Both the position numbers and the translations under genes were made by a program. Positions 17,564-26,036 of a stretch of DNA of 64,000 nucleotides are shown piece after piece. Location of the stretch: contig NZ_JACXAI010000007.1 of the NCBI RefSeq assembly GCF_014773385.1, forward strand, positions 62,001 through 126,000, given 5' to 3'. Each line of letters begins with the position of its first letter. Position 1 is the stretch's first letter. The notes beneath the pieces were generated by a model. It did not search any database and was not told where the DNA came from. It saw only the letters and a program-made list of their open reading frames with translations. Source of the DNA: Metabacillus arenae. Lineage in GTDB: Bacteria > Bacillota > Bacilli > Bacillales > Bacillaceae.

Positions 17564-18709
17564 TTACCTCATCACTTTTTTTAATTTACCAATCGATTTC
17601 GCTAAAGCACGGCAAAATGGTTCAATCATATCTTCTGTATGATCATAAGAAAGACTTATTCTTATAGAGCTTCCGGCTATTCTTTCTCCTTTACCCATCG
17701 CTAATAGAGTTTGACTCGGTTTTTTCTTTTTAGAAGAACAAGCAGAAGTCGTGGATACATATATTTCCTCTTCTTCAAGTAAATGAAGCAAGACTTCTGG
17801 TTTTATTCCAGGGATTGAAATATTCACAATATGTGGAGCCGAACCCGCTTGTGGAGTATTAATAACAACTCCCTCAAGCTGAAATAATTGATCGACTAAA
17901 TTGTTCTTTATAAGATTAAGATTCTCAAACGAATCAGAATAATTCTCAAAGGTTAACCGAAGTGCTTTTGCCATGGACACTATACCCGCCAAATTCTCGG
18001 TTCCTGAGCGGAATCGACTTTCCTGAGCACCCCCAGAAAAAAGCGGCACGATTTTCACTCCTTGTCTTACATATAAAAAACCGGTGCCCTTCAACCCATG
18101 AAATTTATGCCCGGAAAATGTGCAAAGATCGATTTGATTTTCTTTTAATAATAATGGAACTTTCCCAATACTTTGAACGGCATCTACATGAAAAAGTATT
18201 TTTGGATAAGCTTGTAATAATTGGCCGATTTCTTTAATAGGCTGAATCGTTCCAACCTCATTATTCACATGCATGACAGAAACTAAAGTAGTATCTTCTC
18301 TAATCACCTTTTTAAGAGCCTCTGCCATGACATATCCATATTGATTAACTGGAAGATAGGTTATTTCAAATCCAAACCATTCTTTTAATTGTTGAAAGGC
18401 TTCTAATACGGAAGGGTGTTCTATTTCTGTTGTAATAACATGCTTACCCCGTTCTTGAAAAGCTAATGCAGCCCCTTTAATAGCTAAATTATTTCCCTCT
18501 GTACCGCCTGCGGTAAAAATCACTTCATTTTCTTTTACATGTATCAATTTGGAGAGCTGCTGCCTTGCTGCTGCTAATAAATTTTCAGCATCGTTCCCTA
18601 ATTTATGTAAGGAAGATGGGTTTCCAAAATAATGCTTTGATACATGAGTGAATGTATCGACTACCTCTGGATATGGTTTAGTAGTCGCACTATTATCTAA
18701 ATAAAACAT
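17564..18709 (-). CDS. nifZ: cysteine desulfurase partner of ThiI (NifZ/IscS type)
   Basis: This PLP enzyme removes sulfur from cysteine and hands it on as persulfide. It begins MFYLDNSATTKPYPEV, carries the PLP lysine in FSGHKFHGLKGTGFL and the sulfur-accepting Cys in TSACSSKKKKPSQT. The frame opens at TTG 18727, but GGAGG lies inside those first codons, so ATG 18709 (381 aa) is the supported start. It is directly upstream of thiI. Its dedicated role in 4-thiouridine formation is inferred from the pairing known in B. subtilis. Confidence 0.95.
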   Translation of the reverse strand: MFYLDNSATTKPYPEVVDTFTHVSKHYFGNPSSLHKLGNDAENLLAAARQQLSKLIHVKENEVIFTAGGTEGNNLAIKGAALAFQERGKHVITTEIEHPSVLEAFQQLKEWFGFEITYLPVNQYGYVMAEALKKVIREDTTLVSVMHVNNEVGTIQPIKEIGQLLQAYPKILFHVDAVQSIGKVPLLLKENQIDLCTFSGHKFHGLKGTGFLYVRQGVKIVPLFSGGAQESRFRSGTENLAGIVSMAKALRLTFENYSDSFENLNLIKNNLVDQLFQLEGVVINTPQAGSAPHIVNISIPGIKPEVLLHLLEEEEIYVSTTSACSSKKKKPSQTLLAMGKGERIAGSSIRISLSYDHTEDMIEPFCRALAKSIGKLKKVMR

Positions 18710-18972
18710 ATCATCATTCCTCCGCAAACCTTTTCATACATGCATCATAATATATTAGCATATGGCTGAATAAAATAAAAATATTGAGTCCTGGGATAAC
18801 GAGGGATTAGATACAATATCCACACAAACTTATATCCATTGCAACCTCTAGCTAATGCATGTTGTGTCTTTAAATTCGAAAGGCAGATGTTTTAAACAAA
18901 ATGGTCCTTGACTGGCTCGGTGATAATCTTCAACTTACATGGCAAATTAGAGAAATTATTTCCGTTAACAAG

Positions 18973-19058
18973 AACGAAAAGCGCAATGCGCCTGGAGCTA
19001 AACATCGATAACCAACTTTAACACGTTAATACTTTAATCAACTTAAACTTTCTGAACA
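18973..19058 (+). repeat. dispersed intergenic repeat, short copy
   Basis: GAAAAGCGCAATGCGCCTGG joins head and distal segments directly, followed by CAACTTTAACACGTTAATAC and CTTAAACTTTCTGAA. The middle of the element is absent. The tail stops about 10 bp before the ezrA terminator stem. Confidence 0.75.
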
Positions 19059-19066
19059 AACGAAAC

Positions 19067-19092
19067 AGACGCTGGAAATATACCCAGCGCCT
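19067..19092 (-). terminator. terminator of ezrA
   Basis: GGCGCTGG, an AT-rich loop and CCAGCGTC form a stem on the minus strand; the T-tract is weak (TGTTTCGTTTG). Confidence 0.6.
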
Positions 19093-19095
19093 TTT

Positions 19096-20802
19096 CTATT
19101 TAGCTAAACGGTTTATTTCATTATCCACGTGATGTTTGATTTTTTCACTCGTACCGGGCTCTACTTGCTCAACAGCAGATGCTACTAATTCGAGTGACTT
19201 TTGGTATTCGTATTTACGAAATAAATATTCAGCTTCATTAAGTTGAAGCCCAATTTGAGGATACTTGCTTCGATACCGATTTCCGTACTGAATTAATCTT
19301 TCGATCATATATACCTGCTCAACCATTTCTTCAGTATATTTTTTCATTTTTCCAACAATGTGTACAGCATCTTCAAGACCGTCATTTACTGCAAGCATAT
19401 TTAGTGGAACCTCATCAAGCTTTTCAGTAACTCTTATAATAGATAGCTTTGCTTCTGAAAAAATATCAGAAAAATTGTGGGGCAAGCCGGGTACATTACT
19501 CTTATGAACCATTCTTGTTGCCTCTGCCACCTCTTGTTTAAGAACGGTAAGCTTTTGCCTTGCTTCCATCTCTTCCTTACGAAGTGTTTCAAGCATTTCT
19601 TTATAATTGTTATGGTCACTTTGAATTTCTAAAATTTGCTTTTCAATTTCGATAAGCTCTTCTTTGATTAACGTATAGGCCACTTGATCTGTTTGAAGAT
19701 TCTCCTTCAATTGTGAAAATTGTTTTTCAATTGCAGAAATTCGTATTTCAATCGTTCTCTGTTTTTCTGTTTCTTTTTCAGATAGGTGATAGCTCTGTTT
19801 GACAAGCTCTGTTTCATCCTTTGTTTCCCGCTTCTGCTCTGATAATTGTTCAATCAGCAAATCTACTTTGTTTTTCGTTTCAAGGACATATTGGCTTGAC
19901 AGAACCTCTTTTTCCAATAAATCATAAATTGTTTCAATCGCTTCGTTTAAATCATGTATGACCGGTCCGATATCTTTAATTTCTGTTTTTTCGATTTGCA
20001 CAAGGCAGTTGTCAGCAGTTTTACGCAATTTATCTATTTCTTGAATAACTTGGATATGATCAAGCTGATATCCTTGATTAATCATCTCATCATAGCCGCT
20101 GGTTAGCTCGTCCAATTGATTTGGGATTAATGTTTTGCATTCATTTAACAGTCTTGGAATCTCATCTAGCTTATCCAATAGTTCATCTAATTGTTCTTGC
20201 TGAACAACCAGAATTTCTCTGGCAGCTAGATAATTTCCTTCCTCCATTTCTGAATCAAAGCTCTTCAGCGCTTCAAAAATTTCATGATTCATAGCTTCAA
20301 GCTTTTCATGTGCCTTACCATACACATGACTGTGGGCTAAAAGCATTTTTTTTGCTTTTTTGAATTTTTCCCGCAATTCTTCGATCTCAACTCGATTTTG
20401 CTTCTCACTAGTCACAAGATTATGAATCTCCTGCAGTATAGAATCAATATTTTGACTCGTCTGCTGAAGCATCATTTCAACATGATCCAGAACTTGATTC
20501 GCTTTTTTGAAACGAAATTTATCAGTAAATTCTTCAGCATCGAAGAGAAGCTCCTCCACTTTAGGAAGCTGAGTGGTTAGAATTTCGTCCCAGTCGCTTC
20601 GCCAGCGCTCAAACAGTTCTTCCGTTTGGCCTGTCATCTTTAAGTCTTTAACTTTGCTCATCTCTTCTACAATCGATCTGTTCATAAGTTCAATTTTATG
20701 AGCTTCTAATTCGTCAATTTTTTTATAAATATTTTTTCTCAAAAAATATCCTAGCCCGAAAAGGATTAGGGCTGCCATGATTAAAAGAAACACAAATTCC
20801 AT
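19096..20802 (-). CDS. ezrA: septation ring formation regulator EzrA
   Basis: EzrA is a membrane-anchored spectrin-like protein that limits FtsZ ring assembly to midcell and interacts with division proteins. The 568-residue sequence has a single N-terminal TM helix (about 3-20) followed by long alpha-helical coiled-coil repeats to the end, rich in Glu, Lys, Leu and Gln. A C-terminal patch (RYRSKYPQIGLQLNEAEYLF) matches the conserved QNR-type region near the end. Length agrees with the family (about 560-570). It is monocistronic. Confidence 0.97.
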   Translation of the reverse strand: MEFVFLLIMAALILFGLGYFLRKNIYKKIDELEAHKIELMNRSIVEEMSKVKDLKMTGQTEELFERWRSDWDEILTTQLPKVEELLFDAEEFTDKFRFKKANQVLDHVEMMLQQTSQNIDSILQEIHNLVTSEKQNRVEIEELREKFKKAKKMLLAHSHVYGKAHEKLEAMNHEIFEALKSFDSEMEEGNYLAAREILVVQQEQLDELLDKLDEIPRLLNECKTLIPNQLDELTSGYDEMINQGYQLDHIQVIQEIDKLRKTADNCLVQIEKTEIKDIGPVIHDLNEAIETIYDLLEKEVLSSQYVLETKNKVDLLIEQLSEQKRETKDETELVKQSYHLSEKETEKQRTIEIRISAIEKQFSQLKENLQTDQVAYTLIKEELIEIEKQILEIQSDHNNYKEMLETLRKEEMEARQKLTVLKQEVAEATRMVHKSNVPGLPHNFSDIFSEAKLSIIRVTEKLDEVPLNMLAVNDGLEDAVHIVGKMKKYTEEMVEQVYMIERLIQYGNRYRSKYPQIGLQLNEAEYLFRKYEYQKSLELVASAVEQVEPGTSEKIKHHVDNEINRLAK

Positions 20803-21165
20803 AATGAGCCCCCTCGTTCTTCCAAAAAATCATCTTGTAAAGGGAATTATCCCGTTTTAATAGACGGCTTGCCCCACTAGACATCCGAAACCCAATTGGT
20901 TTAACTAATCATCAACGGGGATAGAGACCCAAGGTGATACAGTCTTGCGAGCAATAGTCGCGAACGCCAAAACTTGCACCCCTATTACTTAAAATCCCGG
21001 CTGATGAAAGCTTCACTTTATATGTAAACAATGATTTTAATATGTAAGTGATGTTAATTCAATGTATTTATGATACCATGTTAACGACAATTTTTGACCA
21101 ATATTTTAAATTTTTTTACATAATTTATCGCTTATTTTCGCACATTCTAACGAGGTGATGAAAAA
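20803..21165. other. ezrA-hisJ gap with an unexplained GC-richer block
   Basis: A 363-bp divergent gap. Bases about 20835-21010 are richer in G and C than the flanks and include GGCTTGCCCCACTAGACATC, AACGGGGATAGAGACCC and CTTGCGAGCAATAGTCGCGA. I found no coding frame and only short imperfect hairpins. It might be a second dispersed repeat or a decayed element. The gap must also hold the ezrA and hisJ promoters. Confidence 0.4.
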
Positions 21166-21966
21166 ATGAAAAAAGATGGACATGTCCATACACCATTTTG
21201 TCCTCATGGCTCAACTGATTCATTGGAGCTCTATTTACAGGCAGCAATTAATCTTGGTTTTACAGAATTAACATTTGCTGAGCACGCCCCTCTGCCTGCT
21301 TCATTTGAAGACCCTACTCCCGAGAAGGATAGTTCGATGCAGCTGAATCAAATGGAAGAATATCTAGAAGAATTGAATCATCACAAAAAGAAATATGCAC
21401 ATAAAATCAAAGTGAATATTGGGCTTGAAGTTGATTATATTGCAGGGTATGAAGGAGAAATAGCCTCTTTCCTAAACAAATACGGTCACTACTTGGATGA
21501 TAGTATTCTTTCTGTTCACTTTCTAACAGTAAAAGACCAGTACTACTGTATGGATTACTCAGAGGAGACATTTGGGGCTATAGCAGATCATCTCGGAGGT
21601 GTGCAAAATGTTTATAAGCTTTATTATCAAACAATACTTGCTTCAGTCCAGGCAGATCTAGGTATGTATAAACCTAAACGAATTGGCCATATGTCACTTG
21701 CTCGTAAGTTCAACAGGGTCTTTCCCCATGAATTTCGGGAAGTACAAAAAATAGAAGAGATTTTAATTTCCATAAAAAAACAAGGGATGGAATTAGATTT
21801 CAATACAGCAGGATTACGCAAACCAAATTGCCTTGAAATCTATCCTTCACCTTGGATTGTTGAAAGGGCTATACAACTTGACATTCCATTTTGTTATGGT
21901 TCTGATGCGCATTCAGCCAAAGAAGTCGGGTTGAATTATTCTGAATTCCAAAAAATAGTTAAGTAG
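21166..21966 (+). CDS. hisJ: histidinol-phosphatase (PHP family)
   Basis: This 266-residue PHP-superfamily phosphatase hydrolyses L-histidinol phosphate in histidine synthesis. Metal-ligand motifs are HVHTPFCPHG (6-15), a Glu in FAEHAPLP, SVHFL, and GSDAHSAKEVG near the C terminus. The RBS is GAGGTGATG. It stands apart from any his operon, as in B. subtilis, and overlaps the convergent refZ gene by 8 bp at the 3' ends. Confidence 0.95.
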   Translation: MKKDGHVHTPFCPHGSTDSLELYLQAAINLGFTELTFAEHAPLPASFEDPTPEKDSSMQLNQMEEYLEELNHHKKKYAHKIKVNIGLEVDYIAGYEGEIASFLNKYGHYLDDSILSVHFLTVKDQYYCMDYSEETFGAIADHLGGVQNVYKLYYQTILASVQADLGMYKPKRIGHMSLARKFNRVFPHEFREVQKIEEILISIKKQGMELDFNTAGLRKPNCLEIYPSPWIVERAIQLDIPFCYGSDAHSAKEVGLNYSEFQKIVK

Positions 21967-22615
21967 TCATAATGATTTGCGAACTTGAATCATTCATTAA
22001 TGCTGTTTGCACCCATAAGCACAACTCTGAAAAATACTGTTTAACAAAATATGGTTCGTGTGTTTGCAAATAAAGGACTTCACCCATATATTGAGGTTGG
22101 AGATAAGGCATCATCAATAAGCTTTTCAGCTGTACAATCATATGAACAGACGGAAGCTTGCGAAATTCTCCTGCGGCCATGCCTTTTTCAAAAATCTCAA
22201 TAAATAAATATTTTTCTTTTGATAAATAAGTGGTCATGACTTCTCTTATTAAAACAGAGTCTAAAGTGGTTTCTCTTAAAACAAACCTTGCAAGTTGACG
22301 GTTATTGTGTTGATAATTTAAAATATCTAAAATTAATTGTATTAAACAGTCCTTTGGAGGGAGATAAGAAAGTTTCGCATAGCCTTGTTCCATAACAGTA
22401 AGATAGCCTTCAAAATATTGAGAAACCAAATACTCAAGAAGCCCTCCTTTTCCATTAAAATAATAGGAAATATGGGCAACATTGACTTTTGCTTTGTTTG
22501 CAATTTCTCTAACTGATGTACCATTGTACCCTTTAGTGTTAAACAGTGACACAGCGGCATCAATAATTCGTTCTTTCGCAGGTGACGAGGCAGACGTTTG
22601 CGGCAATTTTATCAC
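21959..22615 (-). CDS. refZ: TetR-family regulator RefZ (forespore capture)
   Basis: RefZ is a TetR-family DNA-binding protein made early in sporulation; in B. subtilis it helps place the division septum and capture the forespore chromosome. The 218-residue protein has the N-terminal helix-turn-helix (AKERIIDAAVSLFNTKGYNG, VREIANKAKVNVAHISYYF) and a helical ligand/dimer domain. The frame starts at GTG 22615 with GGAAGGA touching it; TTG 22606 is better spaced from AAGGAG. A sigma-H-like promoter lies upstream. It overlaps hisJ tail to tail. Confidence 0.93.
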   Translation of the reverse strand: MIKLPQTSASSPAKERIIDAAVSLFNTKGYNGTSVREIANKAKVNVAHISYYFNGKGGLLEYLVSQYFEGYLTVMEQGYAKLSYLPPKDCLIQLILDILNYQHNNRQLARFVLRETTLDSVLIREVMTTYLSKEKYLFIEIFEKGMAAGEFRKLPSVHMIVQLKSLLMMPYLQPQYMGEVLYLQTHEPYFVKQYFSELCLWVQTALMNDSSSQIIMTT

Positions 22616-22645
22616 TCCTTCCTAAAGTTATTCCTATTTGAATAT

Positions 22646-22777
22646 TCCTCAGGCCTGCCATTAAAGGCCCAAAAAATCGGGACATATCGGGCAAGTTTTA
22701 ATAGTCTTATAGCCTTATTCCATAAGGCTATAAAGAACTCCTCTAAGAAGTTCTCGACAAGTTTTTAGGTCTGAGGA
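22646..22777 (+). other. inverted-repeat-rich refZ-ytsP gap, possible structured ytsP leader
   Basis: TCCTCAGGCCTG (22646-22657) can pair with TAGGTCTGAGGA (22766-22777) over 12 bp, with wobble pairs, enclosing the hairpins 22707-22733 (12 bp) and 22735-22753 (5 bp). On the plus strand this would be a closed multi-branch RNA just before ytsP. On the other strand the same bases hold the refZ promoter, so the pairing may simply reflect operator sites. No match to a known riboswitch class is recognised. Confidence 0.35.
22717..22744 (-). promoter_or_regulatory. sigma-H-like promoter of refZ within a palindrome
   Basis: On the minus strand AGAGGAGTT (8 of 9 against RNAGGAWWW), a 12-base spacer and ATGGAAT (fits RNNGAAT) match a sigma-H promoter. 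The -10 hexamer is the centre of a perfect 12-bp inverted repeat (22707-22733). Sigma-H control of refZ/yttP is known in B. subtilis. Confidence 0.6.
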
Positions 22778-22817
22778 TCGATTTTAATAAAATCAACCCT
22801 GATCATGGAGGTTTATC

Positions 22818-23297
22818 ATGTTTCATGTCGAAAATTATTCAGGTTCTGCACAAAAAGATTATGAGTTAGTCATTAAACAGCTGCAAGCGTTACTCGAAGG
22901 AGAAGATGATTCAATTGCAAATTTAGCGAATGCATCCTCATTATTAAACCAGTTTTTAAGTGATATTAACTGGGTCGGATTTTACTTAGCTAAAGGAAAT
23001 GAGCTTGTGCTTGGGCCGTTTCAAGGTCTGCCAGCTTGTGTGAGAATTCCTTTCGGCAAGGGAGTATGCGGAACGGCTGCCGCAAATAAAAAAACAGAAA
23101 GAATTGCTGATGTCAACAGGTTCCCTGGACATATCGCGTGTGATGCGGCATCTAATTCAGAAATCGTTGTTCCAATTGTAAAAGACGGCCAGTTGTACGG
23201 GGTATTAGATATTGACAGCCCTTCAAAAAACCGTTTTGATGAAATCGATCAAGAGAATTTAGAGAAATTTGTTGATGTCCTTACTACCTATTTATAA
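22818..23297 (+). CDS. ytsP: free methionine-(R)-sulfoxide reductase (GAF domain)
   Basis: This single-GAF-domain enzyme (159 aa) reduces free L-methionine-(R)-sulfoxide. The three cysteines of the family are present with the expected spacing: Cys74 (LPACVRI), Cys84 (GVCGTA) and Cys108 (HIACDAA). WVGFYL and SEIVVPI are the GAF core motifs. The RBS is ATGGAGGTTTATC. The neighbour is a methionine gamma-lyase gene, convergent. Position between refZ and rpsD follows B. subtilis ytsP. Confidence 0.95.
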   Translation: MFHVENYSGSAQKDYELVIKQLQALLEGEDDSIANLANASSLLNQFLSDINWVGFYLAKGNELVLGPFQGLPACVRIPFGKGVCGTAAANKKTERIADVNRFPGHIACDAASNSEIVVPIVKDGQLYGVLDIDSPSKNRFDEIDQENLEKFVDVLTTYL

Positions 23298-23476
23298 GGA
23301 TGTTTGCAAACTTTATTGCAACTGGAATCTATCTGGAGTTAAGGCACCTCCCCTAGAGGTGAGTTGAGACTATGCAAACGGCGAATTACTCCCATTGCCT
23401 TTATTTTTTAGTCCTTTATAGGCTGATTGAAATGAGCCATTAGCAAAGTGAAACCTCCTTTATTACGAGTTAAAGC

Positions 23477-23512
23477 AAAAATGCCAGGCATTGCAGTATG
23501 CCTGGCATTTTT
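23477..23512. terminator. strong bidirectional terminator, ytsP / mgl
   Basis: AAAAATGCCAGGCAT and ATGCCTGGCATTTTT form a perfect 15-bp stem around a 6-base loop between the convergent genes. Confidence 0.95.
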
Positions 23513-23513
23513 G

Positions 23514-24698
23514 TTAAACCTGTTGATTTAATGCTTGATAAATATCCTCTAGAATATCTTCCCTGTTTTCTAATCCGACAGATAACCTTACCATTGTATC
23601 TGTAATCCCCATTTTCAGCCTTTCTTTTTCACTTACAACAGAGTGTGTCATTGAGGCAGGATGCTGGATTAATGTTTCAGGGTCCCCTAAGCTGACAGCA
23701 ATTTTTATTAATTTTAATTGATTCATGAACTGCTGCGTTTTTGCTTTATTTGCACCTTTGATTGTAAAGGATATAAGTCCTCCACCTTTTTTCATTTGCT
23801 TTCGTGCAAGGCTTGCCTGTTCAAAATCTGGAAGAGTTGGATAATAAACTTTTTCAATACGTGCGTGTTCAACCAATGAATGAGCAATATATTCAGCATT
23901 TTCACAATGGCGGTCCATTCGAACAGCCAACGTTTTTATACCTCTAAGTAAAAGCCATGAGTCAAAAGGAGACATTACCGCTCCTATATCCTTTCTCATC
24001 GTCTTTGATAATTGCTTAATATACTCTTCTGTCCCGACGACTACACCGCCAATGACATCTCCGTGACCGCAAATGTATTTAGTGGCGCTGTGTACAACAA
24101 TATTACAACCATGATCTAACGGTTTTTGTAAATATGGAGATGAAAACGTATTATCAACGACAACTGGAATTTTGTTCCTTTTCGCAATGGAAGTAACCAT
24201 CTCTAGATCGATTAACTCCATTGTTGGGTTAATAGGTGATTCCATATAGATTACTTTAGTATTTCCCTTAATGGCCTTCTCAAACGCTGACTGATTGTTC
24301 AGATCACAAAATGAATGACTGATGCCGAATTTTTCATCCAATAATTGTAAAAACCCAAATGTACAGCCATAAACACCTCTCGAACAAATAATGTGATCTT
24401 TTTGATTAACTAAAGAAAATAGGACTGCTGATACCGCCCCCATACCTGATGAAAATGCGAGACCTTTTTCCCCGCCTTCTAAAACGGCCATCTTTTCCTC
24501 AAACAATTCAACCGTAGGGTTTGAAAGCCTTGAGTAAATAAAACCAGCTTCATTCCCTGCAAAACGATGTTCCCCTTGCTGTGCATTATCAAAATAGAAG
24601 GTAGAGGTTTGATAAAGCGGTGGAGTTAAACTTTGGATAAACTCCTTTTGTTCATTGCTGTTATGAATGACTAATGTTTCGATCTCTTTTTTTGTCAT
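23514..24698 (-). CDS. megL: methionine gamma-lyase (Cys/Met PLP enzyme)
   Basis: This PLP enzyme of the cystathionine gamma-family most resembles methionine gamma-lyase, which splits methionine to methanethiol, ammonia and 2-oxobutyrate. Discriminating residues are in GVYGCTFGFL (Tyr110, Cys112, the Cys typical of true MGLs), YSRLSNPT, and the PLP Lys207 in SATKYICGHGD. I start at ATG 24698 (394 aa) behind GGGGAAGAGG; the frame opens 13 codons earlier without a usable RBS. MGL against cystathionine gamma-lyase is inferred from the Cys and needs an assay. It lies between ytsP and rpsD, adjacent genes in B. subtilis, so it is an insertion. A cre-like site precedes it. Confidence 0.85.
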   Translation of the reverse strand: MTKKEIETLVIHNSNEQKEFIQSLTPPLYQTSTFYFDNAQQGEHRFAGNEAGFIYSRLSNPTVELFEEKMAVLEGGEKGLAFSSGMGAVSAVLFSLVNQKDHIICSRGVYGCTFGFLQLLDEKFGISHSFCDLNNQSAFEKAIKGNTKVIYMESPINPTMELIDLEMVTSIAKRNKIPVVVDNTFSSPYLQKPLDHGCNIVVHSATKYICGHGDVIGGVVVGTEEYIKQLSKTMRKDIGAVMSPFDSWLLLRGIKTLAVRMDRHCENAEYIAHSLVEHARIEKVYYPTLPDFEQASLARKQMKKGGGLISFTIKGANKAKTQQFMNQLKLIKIAVSLGDPETLIQHPASMTHSVVSEKERLKMGITDTMVRLSVGLENREDILEDIYQALNQQV

Positions 24699-24757
24699 AT
24701 CCTCTTCCCCTTTGCCTAAGTAATTCTCCTTTATCATATGTTATAAGATCTGTTTTT

Positions 24758-24771
24758 TGTAAGCGTTTCCA
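24758..24771 (-). promoter_or_regulatory. cre-like site upstream of megL
   Basis: TGGAAACGCTTACA on the minus strand fits TGWNANCGNTNWCA at 13 of 14 positions and is nearly palindromic. It ends 60 bp before the chosen megL start, a position compatible with CcpA repression. Confidence 0.6.
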
Positions 24772-25153
24772 TCATTATGAAGAAAAAGTCTTTTAAAATC
24801 TTCCTGTAGTACCACGAACGAAATAAAAGTTAACAATCCCGTATTGATCAGTTACGCTTTAAGATCAAGAAATCGATTCGGTGCATTTTGTTAGTATATA
24901 TGATTATGACTTGGCTTTGCTGATTACTCCAAGTTTGATTGTTAATTTCGAGGATACAGTGAATTTGTGGAATAATCGATATCTTGGAGAATACGAAGAT
25001 AACTTATCCATCCATAGTAAATACTTTATTATTTTCGATCAAAACCAAACACTTCTTATTATAAACAGATTAATTTTTAAACATGATGAGATGAATTTTA
25101 TCAAACGAAAACCAGAAAATAGACTGAATAAACTTGATCATGTAAAAGTTTTC

Positions 25154-25182
25154 TTGACTTTATTCACAATAAATCATACAAT
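25154..25182 (+). promoter_or_regulatory. sigma-A promoter of rpsD
   Basis: TTGACT (25154-25159), a 17-base spacer and TACAAT (25177-25182) make a near-consensus promoter about 195 bp before rpsD. Confidence 0.8.
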
Positions 25183-25189
25183 AGTCGTT

Positions 25190-25384
25190 GTGTAAAATAT
25201 TGCAGCCTATTGATACAGCAATTTTGAGTTCATTTTGTTCCCTGCTGAAGAAAAGCTTCAGATTAGAGGTGTATCGTGTAACTCTCAGCTGCTAGAGCGA
25301 GGATACATGAAAACAAAATGTCCATGATTGTAGAGTTCAATCTGTTTTTATTTTACCTAAATAAAAACAAAGGAGGAGTCTCTT
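25190..25384 (+). promoter_or_regulatory. structured rpsD leader (S4 autoregulatory type)
   Basis: The 195-nt leader folds into nested helices readable by eye: CATTTTGTT (about 25232-25240) with AACAAAATG (about 25313-25321), the hairpin CTGAAG-AAAAG-CTTCAG, and TGTATC with GATACA enclosing CTCT/AGAG. In B. subtilis ribosomal protein S4 represses its own gene by binding a complex leader structure; position and fold complexity fit that. The identification is by context and not by a covariance model. Confidence 0.6.
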
Positions 25385-25987
25385 ATGGCTCGTTATACAG
25401 GTCCAAGTTGGAAACTCTCACGTCGTTTGGGAATTTCTTTAAGCGGTACAGGTAAAGAATTAGAAAAGCGTCCTTACGCTCCAGGTCCACATGGCCCAGG
25501 TCAACGCAAGAAAATTTCAGAATACGGTTTGCAGTTGCAAGAAAAGCAAAAGCTTCGTCACATGTATGGTGTGAATGAACGTCAGTTCCGCAACATGTTT
25601 GATAGAGCTAGTAAAATGACTGGTATCCACGGTGAAAACTTCATGGTTCTTTTAGAATCACGTTTAGATAACATCGTTTACCGTCTTGGCTTAGCGCGTA
25701 CTCGCCGTCAAGCTCGCCAATTAGTAAACCATGGACATATTCTTGTTGATGGAAGCCGCGTGGATATCGCTTCCTACCAAGTAAAGCCTGGTCAAGCTGT
25801 TTCTTTACGTGAAAAGTCTCGCAGCCTTTCAATCGTCAAAGAAGCAATCGAAGCAACAAACTTTGTTCCAGAATATGTTTCTTTCGATGCTGACAAATTA
25901 GAAGGTACTTACACTCGTTTACCTGAGCGTTCAGAGCTGCCTGCTGAAATTAACGAAGCATTAATCGTAGAATTCTACTCTCGTTAA
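25385..25987 (+). CDS. rpsD: 30S ribosomal protein S4
   Basis: S4 is a primary 16S rRNA-binding protein of the small subunit. The 200-residue protein starts [20 protein letters not shown] and carries the S4 RNA-binding domain at about 92-155 ([20 protein letters not shown]). There are no Cys zinc ligands at the N terminus, so it is the zinc-independent form. The RBS is AAAGGAGGAG. Codon use is strongly biased. It is monocistronic, with its own promoter, leader and terminator, as in B. subtilis. Confidence 0.99.
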   Translation: MARYTGPSWKLSRRLGISLSGTGKELEKRPYAPGPHGPGQRKKISEYGLQLQEKQKLRHMYGVNERQFRNMFDRASKMTGIHGENFMVLLESRLDNIVYRLGLARTRRQARQLVNHGHILVDGSRVDIASYQVKPGQAVSLREKSRSLSIVKEAIEATNFVPEYVSFDADKLEGTYTRLPERSELPAEINEALIVEFYSR

Positions 25988-25992
25988 TCTTC

Positions 25993-26028
25993 AAAAAAAT
26001 CCCTGCCATAAACAGCAGGGATTTTTTT
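25993..26028 (+). terminator. terminator of rpsD
   Basis: AAAATCCCTGC pairs with GCAGGGATTTT, followed by T residues; the complement is A-rich, so it may work both ways. Confidence 0.93.
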
Positions 26029-26036
26029 ACTTTTTT

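Noticed and set aside
24881-25195. 104-codon open frame upstream of rpsD
   Set aside because: It starts at GTG without an RBS, has no recognisable family and its 3' end runs through the rpsD promoter. It is probably a chance frame in AT-rich DNA.
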